Source: Capra hircus
Taxonomy: Eukaryota; Chordata; Mammalia; Artiodactyla; Bovidae
Assembly: GCF_001704415.2 (NCBI RefSeq)
Contig: NC_030813.1
Coordinates: forward strand, 10,124,001 to 10,188,000
Reading direction: 5' to 3'
DNA length: 64,000 nucleotides
Shown here: one piece after another, positions 34,496 to 45,329 of the stretch
Numbering within the stretch: the stretch's first letter is position 1
Layout: every line of letters starts with the position of its first letter
The notes under the pieces: generated by a model
Told to the model about the DNA's origin: nothing
What the model saw: only the letters and a program-made list of their open reading frames with translations
The model's database searches: none
Program-made: the position numbers and the translations under genes

Positions 34496-36174
34496 ATTAG
34501 AAGTATCACATATCATGATTAAATGAGACTTACTCCAGGGATCAATGATGGTTCAATATTTGCAAATCAATCAACATGATGGACCACATTAACAAAATGA
34601 AAGATCAAAATCTGGGATCATCTAAATAGATGCAGAAATAACTTTGACAAAATTCAATAATGATTTATGAAAAAAAATTCTCAATAAAGTGTAGAAGGAA
34701 CGTTCCTCAACATAATAAAAGCCATTTATTACAAACCTACTGCTAACATCATACTCAGTGGTGAAAAGCTGCAAGCTGTCCTACAACAAGGAACAAGACG
34801 ACAGTGCCCACTCTCACCACTCTTATTCAACAGAATATTAGAAGCCTTAGCCAGAACGATTAGGCAATAAAAATCAATAAAAGACATCCAAATTGGAAAG
34901 GAAGAAGTAGAACTTTAACTACTTGTGGAAGACTTGATTTTATATATAGAAAACCCTAAAGACTCTACAAAAATAAATGAATACAGTAAAGTTTCAGTGA
35001 GCAAAATCAGCATACAAAACACTTTTGCCCTTCTGTTTGCTTACAGTGAGCTGGCAGAGACATTAAGAAAACAATCCTAATTAAAATAGCAACATATATA
35101 ATAAAGTACATAGGAATAAATTTAACCAAGGATGTGAAAAATCTATACACTTGAAAACTGTATGACATTGTTTAAAGAAAATAAAAACTATATAAACAAA
35201 TGAATACTCTGCTCACAGACTGGAAGAATTAACATTGTTTAAATGTCCATATTGGTTCATTGGTCCAATGGTCCAACATTGGTCCATATTTCCTAAAGCA
35301 ATCTGCAGATTCAATGCAATCCATATCAAAATCCCAATGATATTTTTTCACATGAGAGCAAAAAAAATTCTAAAATTTATTTGGCAGCACCAAAGACCCC
35401 TAATAGCCAAAGTAATCCTGAGAAAAATAACAAAGCTGGAGGTATCATACACTCTGATTTCAAGTTCATTATAAAGCCAGATTAAACAGAACAGCATGGT
35501 GTTGGCAGAAAGATACATAGGATAGAACATACAATGGAACAGAATTTAGAGCCCAGAAAGAAATACATTGGAAAATTAATTTATGACAAAGGAGAAAAAA
35601 AAAAAGGCAAATGGAGAAAGCATCGTCTCTGTAATAAATAGAGTTGGGAAAACATGATAGCAACAAGTAAAAAAAAGAAAAACTAGATGACTCACACTGT
35701 ACACACTCATCAGCTCAACATTTGTAAAAGACCTGAATATGAGACTTGAAATCATAAAACTCCTAGAAGGAAACCTAGGCAGTATGCTCTTTGACATGGT
35801 CTTAAAGATACGTTTCTTGATTTGTCTCCTTAGGCAAGGGAAATAAAACAAGGGAAAGTAAACAAATGCGATTGCATCAAACAAAAAGCTTCTACACAGC
35901 AAAGGAAATCATCAATAATGCAAAAAGACAACCTGCTGATTGGGAGAAGATTTGCAAATTATATAAACTATAAGTTTAATATCCAAAATATATTAAAACC
36001 TTAATACCACTCAACAAAAACAAAAACCCAAATTACCCAATAAAACAATAAGCAGAGGTACTGAATAAACATTTTTCCAAAGAAGACACACAGATGACAA
36101 CAAGCACATGAAAAGATGTTTAACCTCACTCATTATTAGGAAAATGCAAATCTATGATTATAGCTATAAAATTT

Positions 36175-37080
36175 AATAATATATTTTCATTGTTTTGAGG
36201 ACCCCAATTAACTTATCAACATACAAACTAATTATGTAATTGACATTTAATGGCCCAACGCTTTATGCTAAGCATATGATAAAACTTTTACTTGTCCTTT
36301 ATTTTATACCTAGTGGAAGGTGAACTACAATTTGTATCCATAAAATAAGAATAAAGTTAAACACCTTGCCTTTCAGTAATATTTACTCACAAATCCCTTG
36401 TCCTATTGCAAGATATATACTTTTAGAATTTTCAGGACATGCCATAATCTCCCTTAAATTGACATATGATCAAGAGGGATATTAGAACACAAACACTGAA
36501 TAAAATATAGACAATACAACAATGTTTCTTTCTTTGTTTTGTTGAATAGTTTCAAAAAGAAGAAAAATGAAAAACATCAATTAAACAAACATGGCTTCAG
36601 TACAGCAGAAGTACAGCTTTACTTATAAAATAAAAATACATTTGAAGAGAGAGTTTGTCATCTCATTAATATACTACTAGTCCTCTTTTATTTTGTACTT
36701 GGTAATGGCCATAGCTGTTTTGGAAGTTCACAATTTATTGATGCCTCCTCTCTACAGGGTTAAAATATGTTTGTTCAAAATTTATACTTGAATCAATAGT
36801 ATATTTAAGGATATATGACAGGGTCAGAGTAGAATAGTGTGGTGAAGAAAGAGTAAATGAAAATAAAGGTGAGGAGTCTCCCTTTCTTCTTTTATTATTA
36901 ATTCAGTAATGGAACTATCTCAGAATAGAAGTAGGAACAATGCTGAACCTAGGAAAAATTGTTTCAAGTGATTAATAAATAGATAAAATTATTTGTTCAA
37001 GTTTCTACAGAATTCTGTTCATTAGGATGAGTAATATGAAAGAAATATAATTGAGATAGAATTATTTGCATTTTATTCAC
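36175..37080. other. No recognisable feature
   Basis: AT-rich and apparently single-copy. Confidence 0.4.
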
Positions 37081-37084
37081 TTAC

Positions 37085-37245
37085 CTGCAGAGATCTTTCT
37101 ATATAGTAAGTAAGTAGTAACTGAGTGACGAAAGGAAGAGATTAATACATAAAGGAATGAAGGATAGAGATACAATATCCACCTTGCCCGGTTCGTCTGA
37201 TGGCATCAGTGAGGTAATCAGAATGTTCTAATAATACACGGATTC
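37085..37245 (-). other. Candidate exon on the minus strand, unknown gene
   Basis: On the minus strand a textbook 3' splice site (a T-run then CCTTAG, ending at 37246) precedes this block, and a strong donor CTGCAG|GTAAGTG follows 37085. From the second base after the acceptor a frame reads IRVLLEHSDYLTDAIRR and stays open to a TAA at 37144-37142; an earlier possible donor CAAG|GTGGAT (after 37183) would leave a 63-nt exon with no stop. Three CpGs survive in the first 60 bases, unlike the surroundings. I do not recognise the protein. Chance splice signals are the alternative. Confidence 0.35.
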
Positions 37246-37252
37246 CTAAGGA

Positions 37253-38184
37253 AAAAAAACTGCAAACCTGTCAATCAGCAGGTGGAGTAAAATAAATTTT
37301 GAAATCATTCAAGCTTTTTTTGAAACTTTTCCAGCAACCTTTTGCAGGTGTTTTTAATAGACAAAATGTGCCCATCTGCGACTGTTTACCCACAAAGACT
37401 GTTTCAACAGACCCATAGATTCAAAACAGCCCAACATTCAGCAGGTTCATATTATGTACATAAGCATGTGTGATTAATTTTATTTACCATAGTTTATTAC
37501 TGTTTGTATTTATTCAAGAATGAACAATGGGGAAGATATGGACCCAGCTGTCTGTGATTTAGCATTCAAATTATTTGGACCAAGTGACTAAGCTATTAGA
37601 TACTCCTCCAAAAAGGAGTCTATGATAGTTACTGAGCACCTGAAGCTCTGAATGTTGTTGCTGATTGCCTTTTGTTCAGAGTTTTCCATTTGTGAGTGGT
37701 ATTACAGCATGCTGTGCTATCTGCAGCCGCATCTTTACTAAATCGTTTCTGTGGCACTGGCATCGAAGCCGAGTTCACAAAAAACATGTAGAGGAAGAAA
37801 GAGTGGTGTATCTCTGTGAGATAATTTACTTGCATGGTTCTCATCTGTGTCTTCACATTAAAACCATTGAAGGAAAAAATAAAATAAAACCATCGAAGGA
37901 GATTTCCATACCTGCCAGCACTGATCCTATCAATTAATTCAATAGCTGGGATGGGATCAGGGCATCATCTTTTATATTCACTTATTTTCACATCTCCTCA
38001 GGTAATTCCTCTGTGCTGTGAGAGTTGAGAAGTCCTTTGTTGTATAGAAAATGCATACATTATTTTGAGAGAAATATAAAATACCAAACATACAATTTTT
38101 TAAAAAACTAAAAGAAGGGGATCCAAATTTGGTGTAAAAAGTTAGGTAAGAGCAGTAATATCATAAGAATATCCCAAATTTGAT
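37253..38184. other. Unassigned, single-copy-looking, with a minus-strand donor site
   Basis: No repeats seen. At 37912 a minus-strand donor CTGGCAG|GTATGG ends an open stretch that reads DPIPAIELIDRISAG. Overlapping frames of 90 (plus, 37665-37937) and 75 codons (minus, 37856-37629) cannot be told apart by eye. Local CpG content (about 37730-37770, 37893) is a little raised. Confidence 0.35.
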
Positions 38185-38422
38185 AAAGAAGTAGAGGAAA
38201 ACAACACAATGGGGAAAACTAGAGATCTCTTCAAGAAAATTGGAGATAACAAAGGAATATTTCATGTAAAGATGGGCATAGGAAAGGACAGAAAATTTAA
38301 GAACCTAGCAGAACCAGAAGACATGAAAAGGAGGTGGCAAGAATACACAGAAGAACTGTACAAGAAAGGTCTTAATGACCCAGATAACCAGACTGCTGTG
38401 GTCACTCACCTAGAGCCAGACA
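38185..38422 (+). mobile_element. Old BovB, sense, segment 1
   Basis: Matches BovB between endonuclease and RT (AGTAGAGGAAAACAAC, GGCAAGAATACACAGAAGAA, CACCTAGAGCCAGACATCC). It stops at an L1 poly(T) and continues at about 41345 with GACGTCCTTGAGTGTGAAGTC. Confidence 0.85.
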
Positions 38423-38423
38423 T

Positions 38424-39777
38424 CCTTTTTTTCAAATTAATTAATTTTAATTGGAAGCTAGTTACTTTACAATATTGTGGTTTTTGCCATACATTGACAT
38501 GAATCAGCCACAGGTGTACATATGTTCCCCATCCTGAACACTCTCGCACCTCCCTCCCCATCCCATCCCTCAGGGTCATCCCAGTGCACCGGCCCTGAGC
38601 ACCGTGTCTCATGCATCAAACCTGGACTGGTGATCTGTTCCACATATGATAATATACACGTTTCAATGCTATTCTCTCAAATCATCTGACCCTTGCCTTC
38701 TCCCACCAAGTCCAAAAGTCTGTTCTTTACATCTGTGTCTCTTTTGCTGTCTCACATACAGGGTCATTGTTACCATCTTTCTAAATTCCATATATATGTG
38801 TTAATATACTGTATTGGTGTTTTTCTTTCTGACTTACTTCACTCTGTATAATAGGCTCCAGTTTCATCCACCTCATTAGAACTGATTCAAATGTATTCTT
38901 TTTAATGGCTGAGCAATATTCCACTGTGTATATGTACCACGGGTTTCTTATCCATTCATCTGCTGATGGGCATCTAGGTTGCTTCCATGTCCTGACTATT
39001 ATAAACAGTGCTGAGATGAAAATTGCGATATATGTGTCTCTTTCAATTCTGGTTTCCTCCGTATGTATGCCCAGCAGTGGGATTGCTGGGTCATATGGCA
39101 GTTCTATTTCCAGTTTTTTAAGGAATCTCCACACTGTTCTCCACAGTGGCTGTACTAATTTGCATTCCCACCAACAGTGTAAGAGGGTTCCTTTTTTTCC
39201 ATATCCTCTCCAGCATTTATTGTTTGTAGACTTTTTGATAGCAGCCATTCCGACCAGCATGAGATTGTACCTCATTGTGGTTTTGATTTGCATTTCTCTG
39301 ATAATGAGTGATGTTGAGTGTTTGTTAGCCATCTGTATGTCTTCTTTGGAGAAATGTCTGTTTAATTCTTCAGCCCATTTTTTTGATTGGCTCATTTATT
39401 TTTCTGGAATTGAGCTGCATGTGCTGCTTGTATATTTTTGAGATTCTTTGTCAGTTGCTTCGTTTGCTATTATTTTCTCCCATTCTTAAGGCTGTCTTTT
39501 CACCTTGCTTATAGTTTCCTTCATTGTGCAAAAGCTTTTAAGTTTAATTAGGTCCCATTTGTTTATTTTTGCTTTTATTTCCATTACTCTGGGAAGTGGG
39601 TCATAGCGGATCCTGCTGTGATTTATGTCAGAGTGTTTTGCCTATGTTTTCCTCTAGGAGTTATATAGTTTCTGGTCTTACATTTAGATCTTTAATCCAT
39701 TTTGAGTTCATTTTTGTGTATGGTGTTAGAAAGTGTTCTACTTTCATTCTTTTACAAGTGGTTGACCAGTTTTCCCA
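38424..39777 (-). mobile_element. Ruminant L1, antisense, left part, 204-codon ORF2 end
   Basis: Begins at the poly(T) complement of the tail and runs through the 3' UTR into ORF2. The minus-strand frame 39395-38781 is open for 204 codons to the natural C-terminus (THIYGI) and includes the Cys-rich knuckle CWRGYGKKGTLLHCWWEC, where one Cys has become Tyr. It is interrupted by a BovB at 39778. Confidence 0.92.
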
Positions 39778-41060
39778 AACTACTACACAATTGCACTCAT
39801 CTCACATGCTACTAAAGTAATGCTCAAAATTATCCAAGCCAGGCTTCAGCAATACATGAACCGTGAACTTCCTGATGTTCAAGCTGGTTTTAGAAAAGGT
39901 AGAGGAACCAGAGAACAAATTGCCAACATCCGCTGGATCATGAAAAAAGCAAGGGAGTTCCAGAAAAACATCTATTTCTGCTTTATTGACTATGCCAAAG
40001 CCTTTGACTGTGGATCACAAGAAACTGTGGAAAATTCTGAAAGAGATGGGAATACCAGACCACCTAACCTGCCTCTTGAGAAACCTGTATGCAGGTCAGG
40101 AAGCAACAGTCAGAACTGGACATGGAACAACAGACGGGTTCCAAATAGGAAAAGGAGTACGTCAAGGCTGTATATTGTCACCCTGCTTATTTAACTTCTA
40201 TGCAGAGTACATCATGAGAAACGCTGGACTGGAAGAAACACAAGCTGGAATCAAGATTGCCAGGAGAAATATCAATAACCTCAGATATGCAGATGACACC
40301 ACCCTTATGGCAGAAAGTGAAGAGGAGCTAAAAAGCCTCTTGATGAAAGTGAAAGAGGAGAGCGAAAAAGTTGGCTTAAAGCTCAACATTCAGAAAACTA
40401 AGATCATGGCATCCGGTTCCATCACTTCATCTGAAATAGATGGGGAAACAGTGGACACAGTGTCAGACTTTATTTTTTGGGGCTCCAAAATCACTGCAGA
40501 TGGTAACTGCAGCCATGAAATTAAGACGCTTACTCCTTGGAAGAAAAGTTATGACCAACCTAGATAGTATATTCAAAAGCAGAGACATTACTTTGCCAAC
40601 TAAGGTCCGTCTAGTCAAGGCTATGGTTTTTCCTGTGGTCATGTATGGATGTGAGAGTTGGACTGTGAAGAAGGATGAGTGCCAAAGAATTGATGCTTTT
40701 GAACTGTGGTGTTGGAGCAGACTCTTGAGAGTCCCTGGGACTGCAAGGAGATCCAACCAGTCGATTCTGAAGGAGATCAGCCCTGGGATTTCTTTGGAAG
40801 GAATGATGCTAAAGCTGAATCTGCAGTACTTTGGCCACCTCATGCGAAGAGTTGACTCATTGGAAACGAATCTGATTCTGGGAGGGATTGAGGGCAGGAG
40901 GAGAAGGAGACGACAGAGGATGAGATGGCTGGATGACATCACGGACTCGATGAATGTGAGTCTGAGTGAACTCCGGGAGATGGTGATGGACAGGGAGGCC
41001 TGGCGTGCCGCGATTCATGGGGTTGCAAAGAGTTGGACACAACTGAGTGACTGAACTGAC
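39778..41060 (+). mobile_element. Young BovB, sense, 1.28 kb, inserted in L1
   Basis: It runs from just before RT motif A to the 3' end. FIDYAKAFDC (motif A, about 39985-40012), GCILSPCLFNFYAEYI (motif B) and YADDTTL (motif C, about 40285-40305) are all present. Two frameshifts disable it: a 2-base loss in GACTGTGGATCAC (about 40006-40018) and a loss at ATTAAGACGC (about 40520-40530). The flanking TGACCAGTTTTCCCA (39763-39777) and TGGCCAGTTTTCCCA (41061-41075) is its target-site duplication. Confidence 0.95.
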
Positions 41061-41075
41061 TGGCCAGTTTTCCCA

Positions 41076-41258
41076 GCACCACTTGTTAAAGAGATTGTCT
41101 TTTTTACATTGTATATTCTTGCCTCCTTTGTCAAAGATAAGTTGTCCATAGGCATGTGGATTTATCTCTGGGCTTTCTATTTGTTCCATTGATCTATATT
41201 TCTGTCTTTGTGCCAGCACCATACTGTTTTGATGACTGTAGCTTTGTTAGTCTAGCTC
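41076..41258 (-). mobile_element. Ruminant L1, antisense, right part
   Basis: GCACCACTTGTTAAAGAGATTG to TTTTGATGACTGTAGC resumes the L1 of 38424-39777 directly after the BovB target-site copy. The L1 5' truncation point lies near 41258. Confidence 0.9.
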
Positions 41259-41344
41259 TCCAGATAACTTCCTTGCACTCCAGAAAAATGAAATCCAGCT
41301 CCACCCACCAGAACTCTGACTCAAGATTCCTTAACTGGGAAATC

Positions 41345-42002
41345 TTGATAGACGTCCTTGAGTGTGAAGTCAAGTAGGCCTTAGGAATCATTACTACCAG
41401 CAAAGCTAGTGGGGGTGATGGAATTCCAGCTGAGCTATTTAAAATTATAAAAGAAGATGCTGTTAAAGTCCTGCACTCAAGATGCCAGGAAATTTAAAAA
41501 ACTCAGCTGTAGCCACAGGACTGGAAATGATCAGTTTTCATTCCTATCCAAGGAAGGGCAATGCCAAAGAATTGTCACATGACCATACAGTTGTGCCTGT
41601 TTCACATGCTAGCAAGGTAATGCTCGAAATCCTTCAAGGTAGACTTCAGCAGTTCATGAGCCAAGAATGTCCAGATATACATGCTGAGTTTTGAAGAGGC
41701 AGAGGAAACAAAGATCAAATTGCCAACATTTTTTGGATCATGGAGAAAGCAAGGGAATTCCAAACAAACATCTTCTGATTCATTGATTACACTAAAGCCT
41801 TTGACTGTTTGGATCACAACAAACTGGAAAATTCCTCAAGAGATGGGAATACCAGACCACCTGACCTGTCTCCTGAGAAATCTGTATGTGGATCAAGGAG
41901 TAGCCATCAGAACTGGACATAGAACAATTGGCTGGTTCAAACTTGGGAAGGGAGTATGACAAGTCTGTATATTGTCACTCTGCTTATTTAACTTATATGC
42001 AG
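41345..42002 (+). mobile_element. Old BovB, sense, segment 2
   Basis: Diverged BovB covering the RT from GAGTGTGAAGTCAAG through motif A (TTGACTGTTTGGATCACAAC, about 41803) to TTATTTAACTTATATGCAG, where a Bov-tA is inserted. Much more diverged than the nested BovB at 39778. Confidence 0.9.
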
Positions 42003-42231
42003 AATGGTGGTGGTGGTGGGTTAGTAACTAAATCCTGTCTGACTCTTGCAACAGCATGCACTGTAGCCCTCCAGGCTCCTTTGCCCATGGGATTTCCCAG
42101 CCAAGAGTACTGGAGTGGGTTGCCATTTACTCCTCCAAGGGATTTTCCAAACCCATGGATCAGACTGAATCTTCTTCATGTAGGTAACCTCTTTCACTCC
42201 AGGTAGATTCTTTTCCACTGAGACACCAGGG
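42003..42231 (-). mobile_element. Bov-tA SINE, antisense, with (GGT)n
   Basis: A GGTGGTGGTGG run (complement of the tail) is followed by the complement of body and head, ending TGAGACACCAGGGA. It splits the old BovB. Confidence 0.88.
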
Positions 42232-43065
42232 AGTATATCATGTGAAGTGCCAGGATGAATGAATCACAAGCTGGAATTAAGATTGCTGAGAGAGATATCA
42301 ACAGTCTCAGATATGCAGTGATACCACTTTCATGGCAGAAAATGAAGAAGTACTAAAGAACCTCTTGATGAGGTTGAAAGAAGAGTGAAAAAGTTGGCTT
42401 GAAACTCAATATTAAAAAAAAACTAAGATCATGGCATCTAGTCACATCACTTCATGGAAAATTGAGGGAAAAAGTGAAAACAGTGACAGATTTTATTTTA
42501 TTGGACTCCCAAATCACTGAAGACTGTGATTGCAGCCCTGAAATTAAAAGGTGCTTGCTGCTTGAAGGAAAAGCTATGACAAACTTATGAAAAAGCCGAG
42601 ACAACAATTTGTCAGCAAAGTTCTGTATAGTCAAAGCCATGGGTTTTCCAGGAATCATGTATGGATTGAAAGCTGCACTATAAAAATGCTGAGTGCCTAA
42701 GAATCAGTCCTTTTGAATTGTGCTGGAGACAACTCTTGAGAGTCTCTTGGACAGCAAGGAGATGAAACCTGTCAGTACTCAAGGAAATCAGTCCTGAATA
42801 TTTATTGGAAGGATTGATGCTGAAGATGAAGTTCTGATACTTTGGCAACCTGATGTGAAGAGCTGACTCATTGGAAAAGATCCTGATGCTGGGGGAGATT
42901 GAAGGCAAAAGGAGACGGGTGGTAGAGGATAAGATGGGTACATAGCGTAACTGACTCAATGGACATGAATCTGAGCAAATTCCAGGAGATGGTGAAGGAT
43001 AGGGAGACTGGTGTGCTGTAATCCATAGCTTTGCAAACAGTTGAACAGGACTGAGTGAATAAGAA
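42232..43065 (+). mobile_element. Old BovB, sense, segment 3
   Basis: From ATATCATGTGAAGTGCCAGG to AACAGGACTGAGTGAATAAG. YADD is destroyed by a deletion in AGATATGCAGTGATACC (about 42311-42327), and the late Arg codon is TGA (about 42853). Confidence 0.9.
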
Positions 43066-44671
43066 CAACAGTGCCTCTTCTGCTTTGTACTTCTCTTATT
43101 TAACAGTTTTCCTTTCTCTCCCTAATCATGGACTTAATGCTTTTGTTTCACTTTGTCTTGAGTAATTACAAAATTCTTCCTTATTCTTGATTCCTCTATA
43201 AATCTTGTTTACAAATGCATACCTTAACTGAAATATAGCCATCCATCTTGACTGTCCTTCCCTTGAAAAATTCTCAAGTTATGGATTTTTATTTTTCAAT
43301 ATCTTACTCACATGCATCATGGTCAGGAGCTCGTGTCCTCTGTTGTCACTGAAAGTATCAGATCATTACTAACCTGTCGTCTTGAGACAAACACGACTTA
43401 TTTGAGATTGATTTGAGATTGAATTTTGTTTTCTTACTGTTGCTATTGACTCCTTTCTTTAAAACTTACCTGCCTTCGCTGAAAACTTTGAAACTGAATT
43501 TATTTTTTCCTTCTAATCCTATGACCTATTGTCATCTAGAATGATGTTAGTAACAGTGCATACTATCTATCCAATATCAAAGCCACTTAGTTTAATGTTC
43601 CTGCACTCCAGGAATGATCTCCAGCAGCCCTTCCTACAGACTTCCTTGTTCATGTCTGAATTTGGAGTACCCACTCTTAAACTTGGCATTCCTACTTTTG
43701 AGCTTAATATTTCATACTTATAGGATTCTTACTGAAGCACTATGAAAACAATTATTATTTGACTTTATACTTCAGTAGAGTTCACACTCCTAATTTGTGT
43801 ATGTCCTTCATCCCTTCCTTTCTGTATCTCCTTTTCCAGCTAAATTTCCTGTGCCATCTTTTAAACATCTTCTCTTACTGATATCTCATAAAACTGGGAT
43901 TTAAGAGTAATTTTGGAATAATTTGCTTGCAGGTTACATGTAAAATTGTGGAACTGTATGGAAAATGAAAAGTGGTTGAAACTCTGGTTAAATTCTATAA
44001 TTATCTTACTTAACAACATGACTTATAAGGTTACTATGTGCTTGTTGCTGCACTAGGCAATACACAAAGTTTAATACCTGGGCTTTTCCAAGTTAAAAAA
44101 TGTCTGAAATTTATGCAAAGTTTTATTTGCTCATTCGTGGTATACATAAATCTCATCTTTGGAATCAGTTAAATTTAAAAAAAAAGATAAATTCACAGAC
44201 AATAAATCCACATCAGTTATCGTCCTAATTTCATTTCTCCACTATGATTCCAGTGCAGCTTGTTCTTATGAATGAGACATTCTTCTCCAGAGTAAATGTG
44301 ATTTCAAAGTCTTGACTCAACTTTATTACACTAAATTGTTAAAACATCTTTTATTCTAAAGTCAAAAGGAAGAAGTTAGTCTCAGTTCATCACTGAACTT
44401 GGACAGACATGCCAGTCACAGCAACTAAATACCATACCTGCGGTGAAGGCTTAGACTTTAGTAAGCACTTTCATTCAAAAAGAAATATATATCCGAAACA
44501 AGAGAGCTCTCAGTGCTTCTTTGCAAAACCCATGTTTGATGTAGGAATTTATTTAAATTAAGTCAGAAGACTGGGCTTGTTGACGACTGGCCCAACTGAC
44601 TTATTCTACTTAGAGCTAATTCAGGTTATTGACTTTTATGGCTAAGGCTCAGCATAGAATGAAACATTCAG
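43066..44671. other. No recognisable feature
   Basis: AT-rich, single-copy-looking; no domain in the short frames present. Confidence 0.4.
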
Positions 44672-44955
44672 ACTTCCTTGTTGGTCCAGTAGTTGAGAAT
44701 CCACCTTCCAATGCAAGGGACATGGGTTTGATCCCAGATCTGGCGGGCAACAGTCCACAGTTCACAGGGTCCAACAAAACTTAGCAGCTACACAACAGAA
44801 ACAACAAGGATCCAACACACTGCAGGGCACCTTAGCATGCTGGCCCCAACTACTGAGCCCATGGCCTTCACCTGAAGAAGCCCTTGCACCCCAACAAAAT
44901 ACACTGCATGAGGTAAGTAAGACCTGATGCAGTCAAATAAGTATTTAAAAAAGAA
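44672..44955 (+). mobile_element. CHR-type SINE, sense, diverged
   Basis: The head GACTTCCTTGTTGGTCCAGTAG, GATCCCAGATCTGG and late 'GAAGAAGCCCTTGCACC' and 'CAAATAAGTATTT' tail follow CHR order. The middle (44746-44806) resembles a Bov-A end, so a second element may be embedded. Confidence 0.65.
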
Positions 44956-45000
44956 TAAAGCAGTATCTCTTACCTTTTGCTTGTCTAACTTCAAATATGC

Positions 45001-45066
45001 TGACTATAGTGGCTCAGATGGTAAAGAATTTGCCTGAATCCTTTACCATCTGAGCCGCTATAGTCA
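45001..45066 (+). repeat. 66-nt inverted repeat (26-bp arms, 14-nt loop)
   Basis: Arm 45001-45026 and arm 45041-45066 are reverse complements at 25 of 26 positions (one T/C difference). The arms consist of about 9 bases of flanking DNA (TGACTATAG) plus the SINE head (GGCTCAGATGGTAAAG). The RNA would fold into a pre-miRNA-sized hairpin. Confidence 0.93.
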
Positions 45067-45322
45067 GGAGACCTTGGTTTGATTGACCCCTGGGTTGGGC
45101 AGATCCCCTGGAGAAAGGAAAGTCTACCCACTCCAGTATTCTGGCCTGGAGAATTCCATGGACTGTGTATTCCACGAGGTCTCAAAAAGCCAAACACGAC
45201 TGAGCGACTTTCACCTCACTTCACCCATTCCAGTATTCTTGCCTAAGAATCCTGTGGACAGAGGAATCTGACACGCTACAATCCAGAGTCACTAAGAGTT
45301 GGACACTACTGAGTGACTAAGC
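45010..45322 (+). mobile_element. Bov-tA plus Bov-A SINE, sense, with rearranged head
   Basis: The head is interrupted by the inverted copy of itself. After it the B-box region, the body ending CGACTGAGCGACTTTCACC and a second Bov-A end (45227-45321) follow. ATGCTGA at 44997-45003 and 45323-45329 probably marks the target site. Confidence 0.85.
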
Positions 45323-45329
45323 ATGCTGA

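Larger units (their letters stand above)
32160..36172 (+). mobile_element. L1 ORF2 remnant, sense, about 3.5 kb without inserts
   Basis: Follows mammalian L1 ORF2 from the endonuclease (AAGTGGATTCAATTTATCTG, about 32440; GTAGGGGACTTTAACACCC, about 32805; AGATCATATGTTGGGATATGAAAC, about 32995) through the RT (GACGACAGTGCCCACTCTCACC, about 34797-34818; SRTRQCPLSPLL-type motif) to the C-terminal ATGAAAAGATGTTTAACCTCAC (about 36110). The 3' UTR and poly(A) are lost. The YADD-equivalent at about 34920-34935 reads with an in-frame change (GGAAGACTTGATTTTAT), so the catalytic motif is gone. Many stops and frameshifts make it a dead copy. Two SINEs are inserted. Confidence 0.82.

Noticed and set aside
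37665..37937. 90-codon plus-strand frame
   Set aside because: Overlaps a minus-strand frame of similar length; nothing points to plus-strand translation, and splice signals favour the minus strand.
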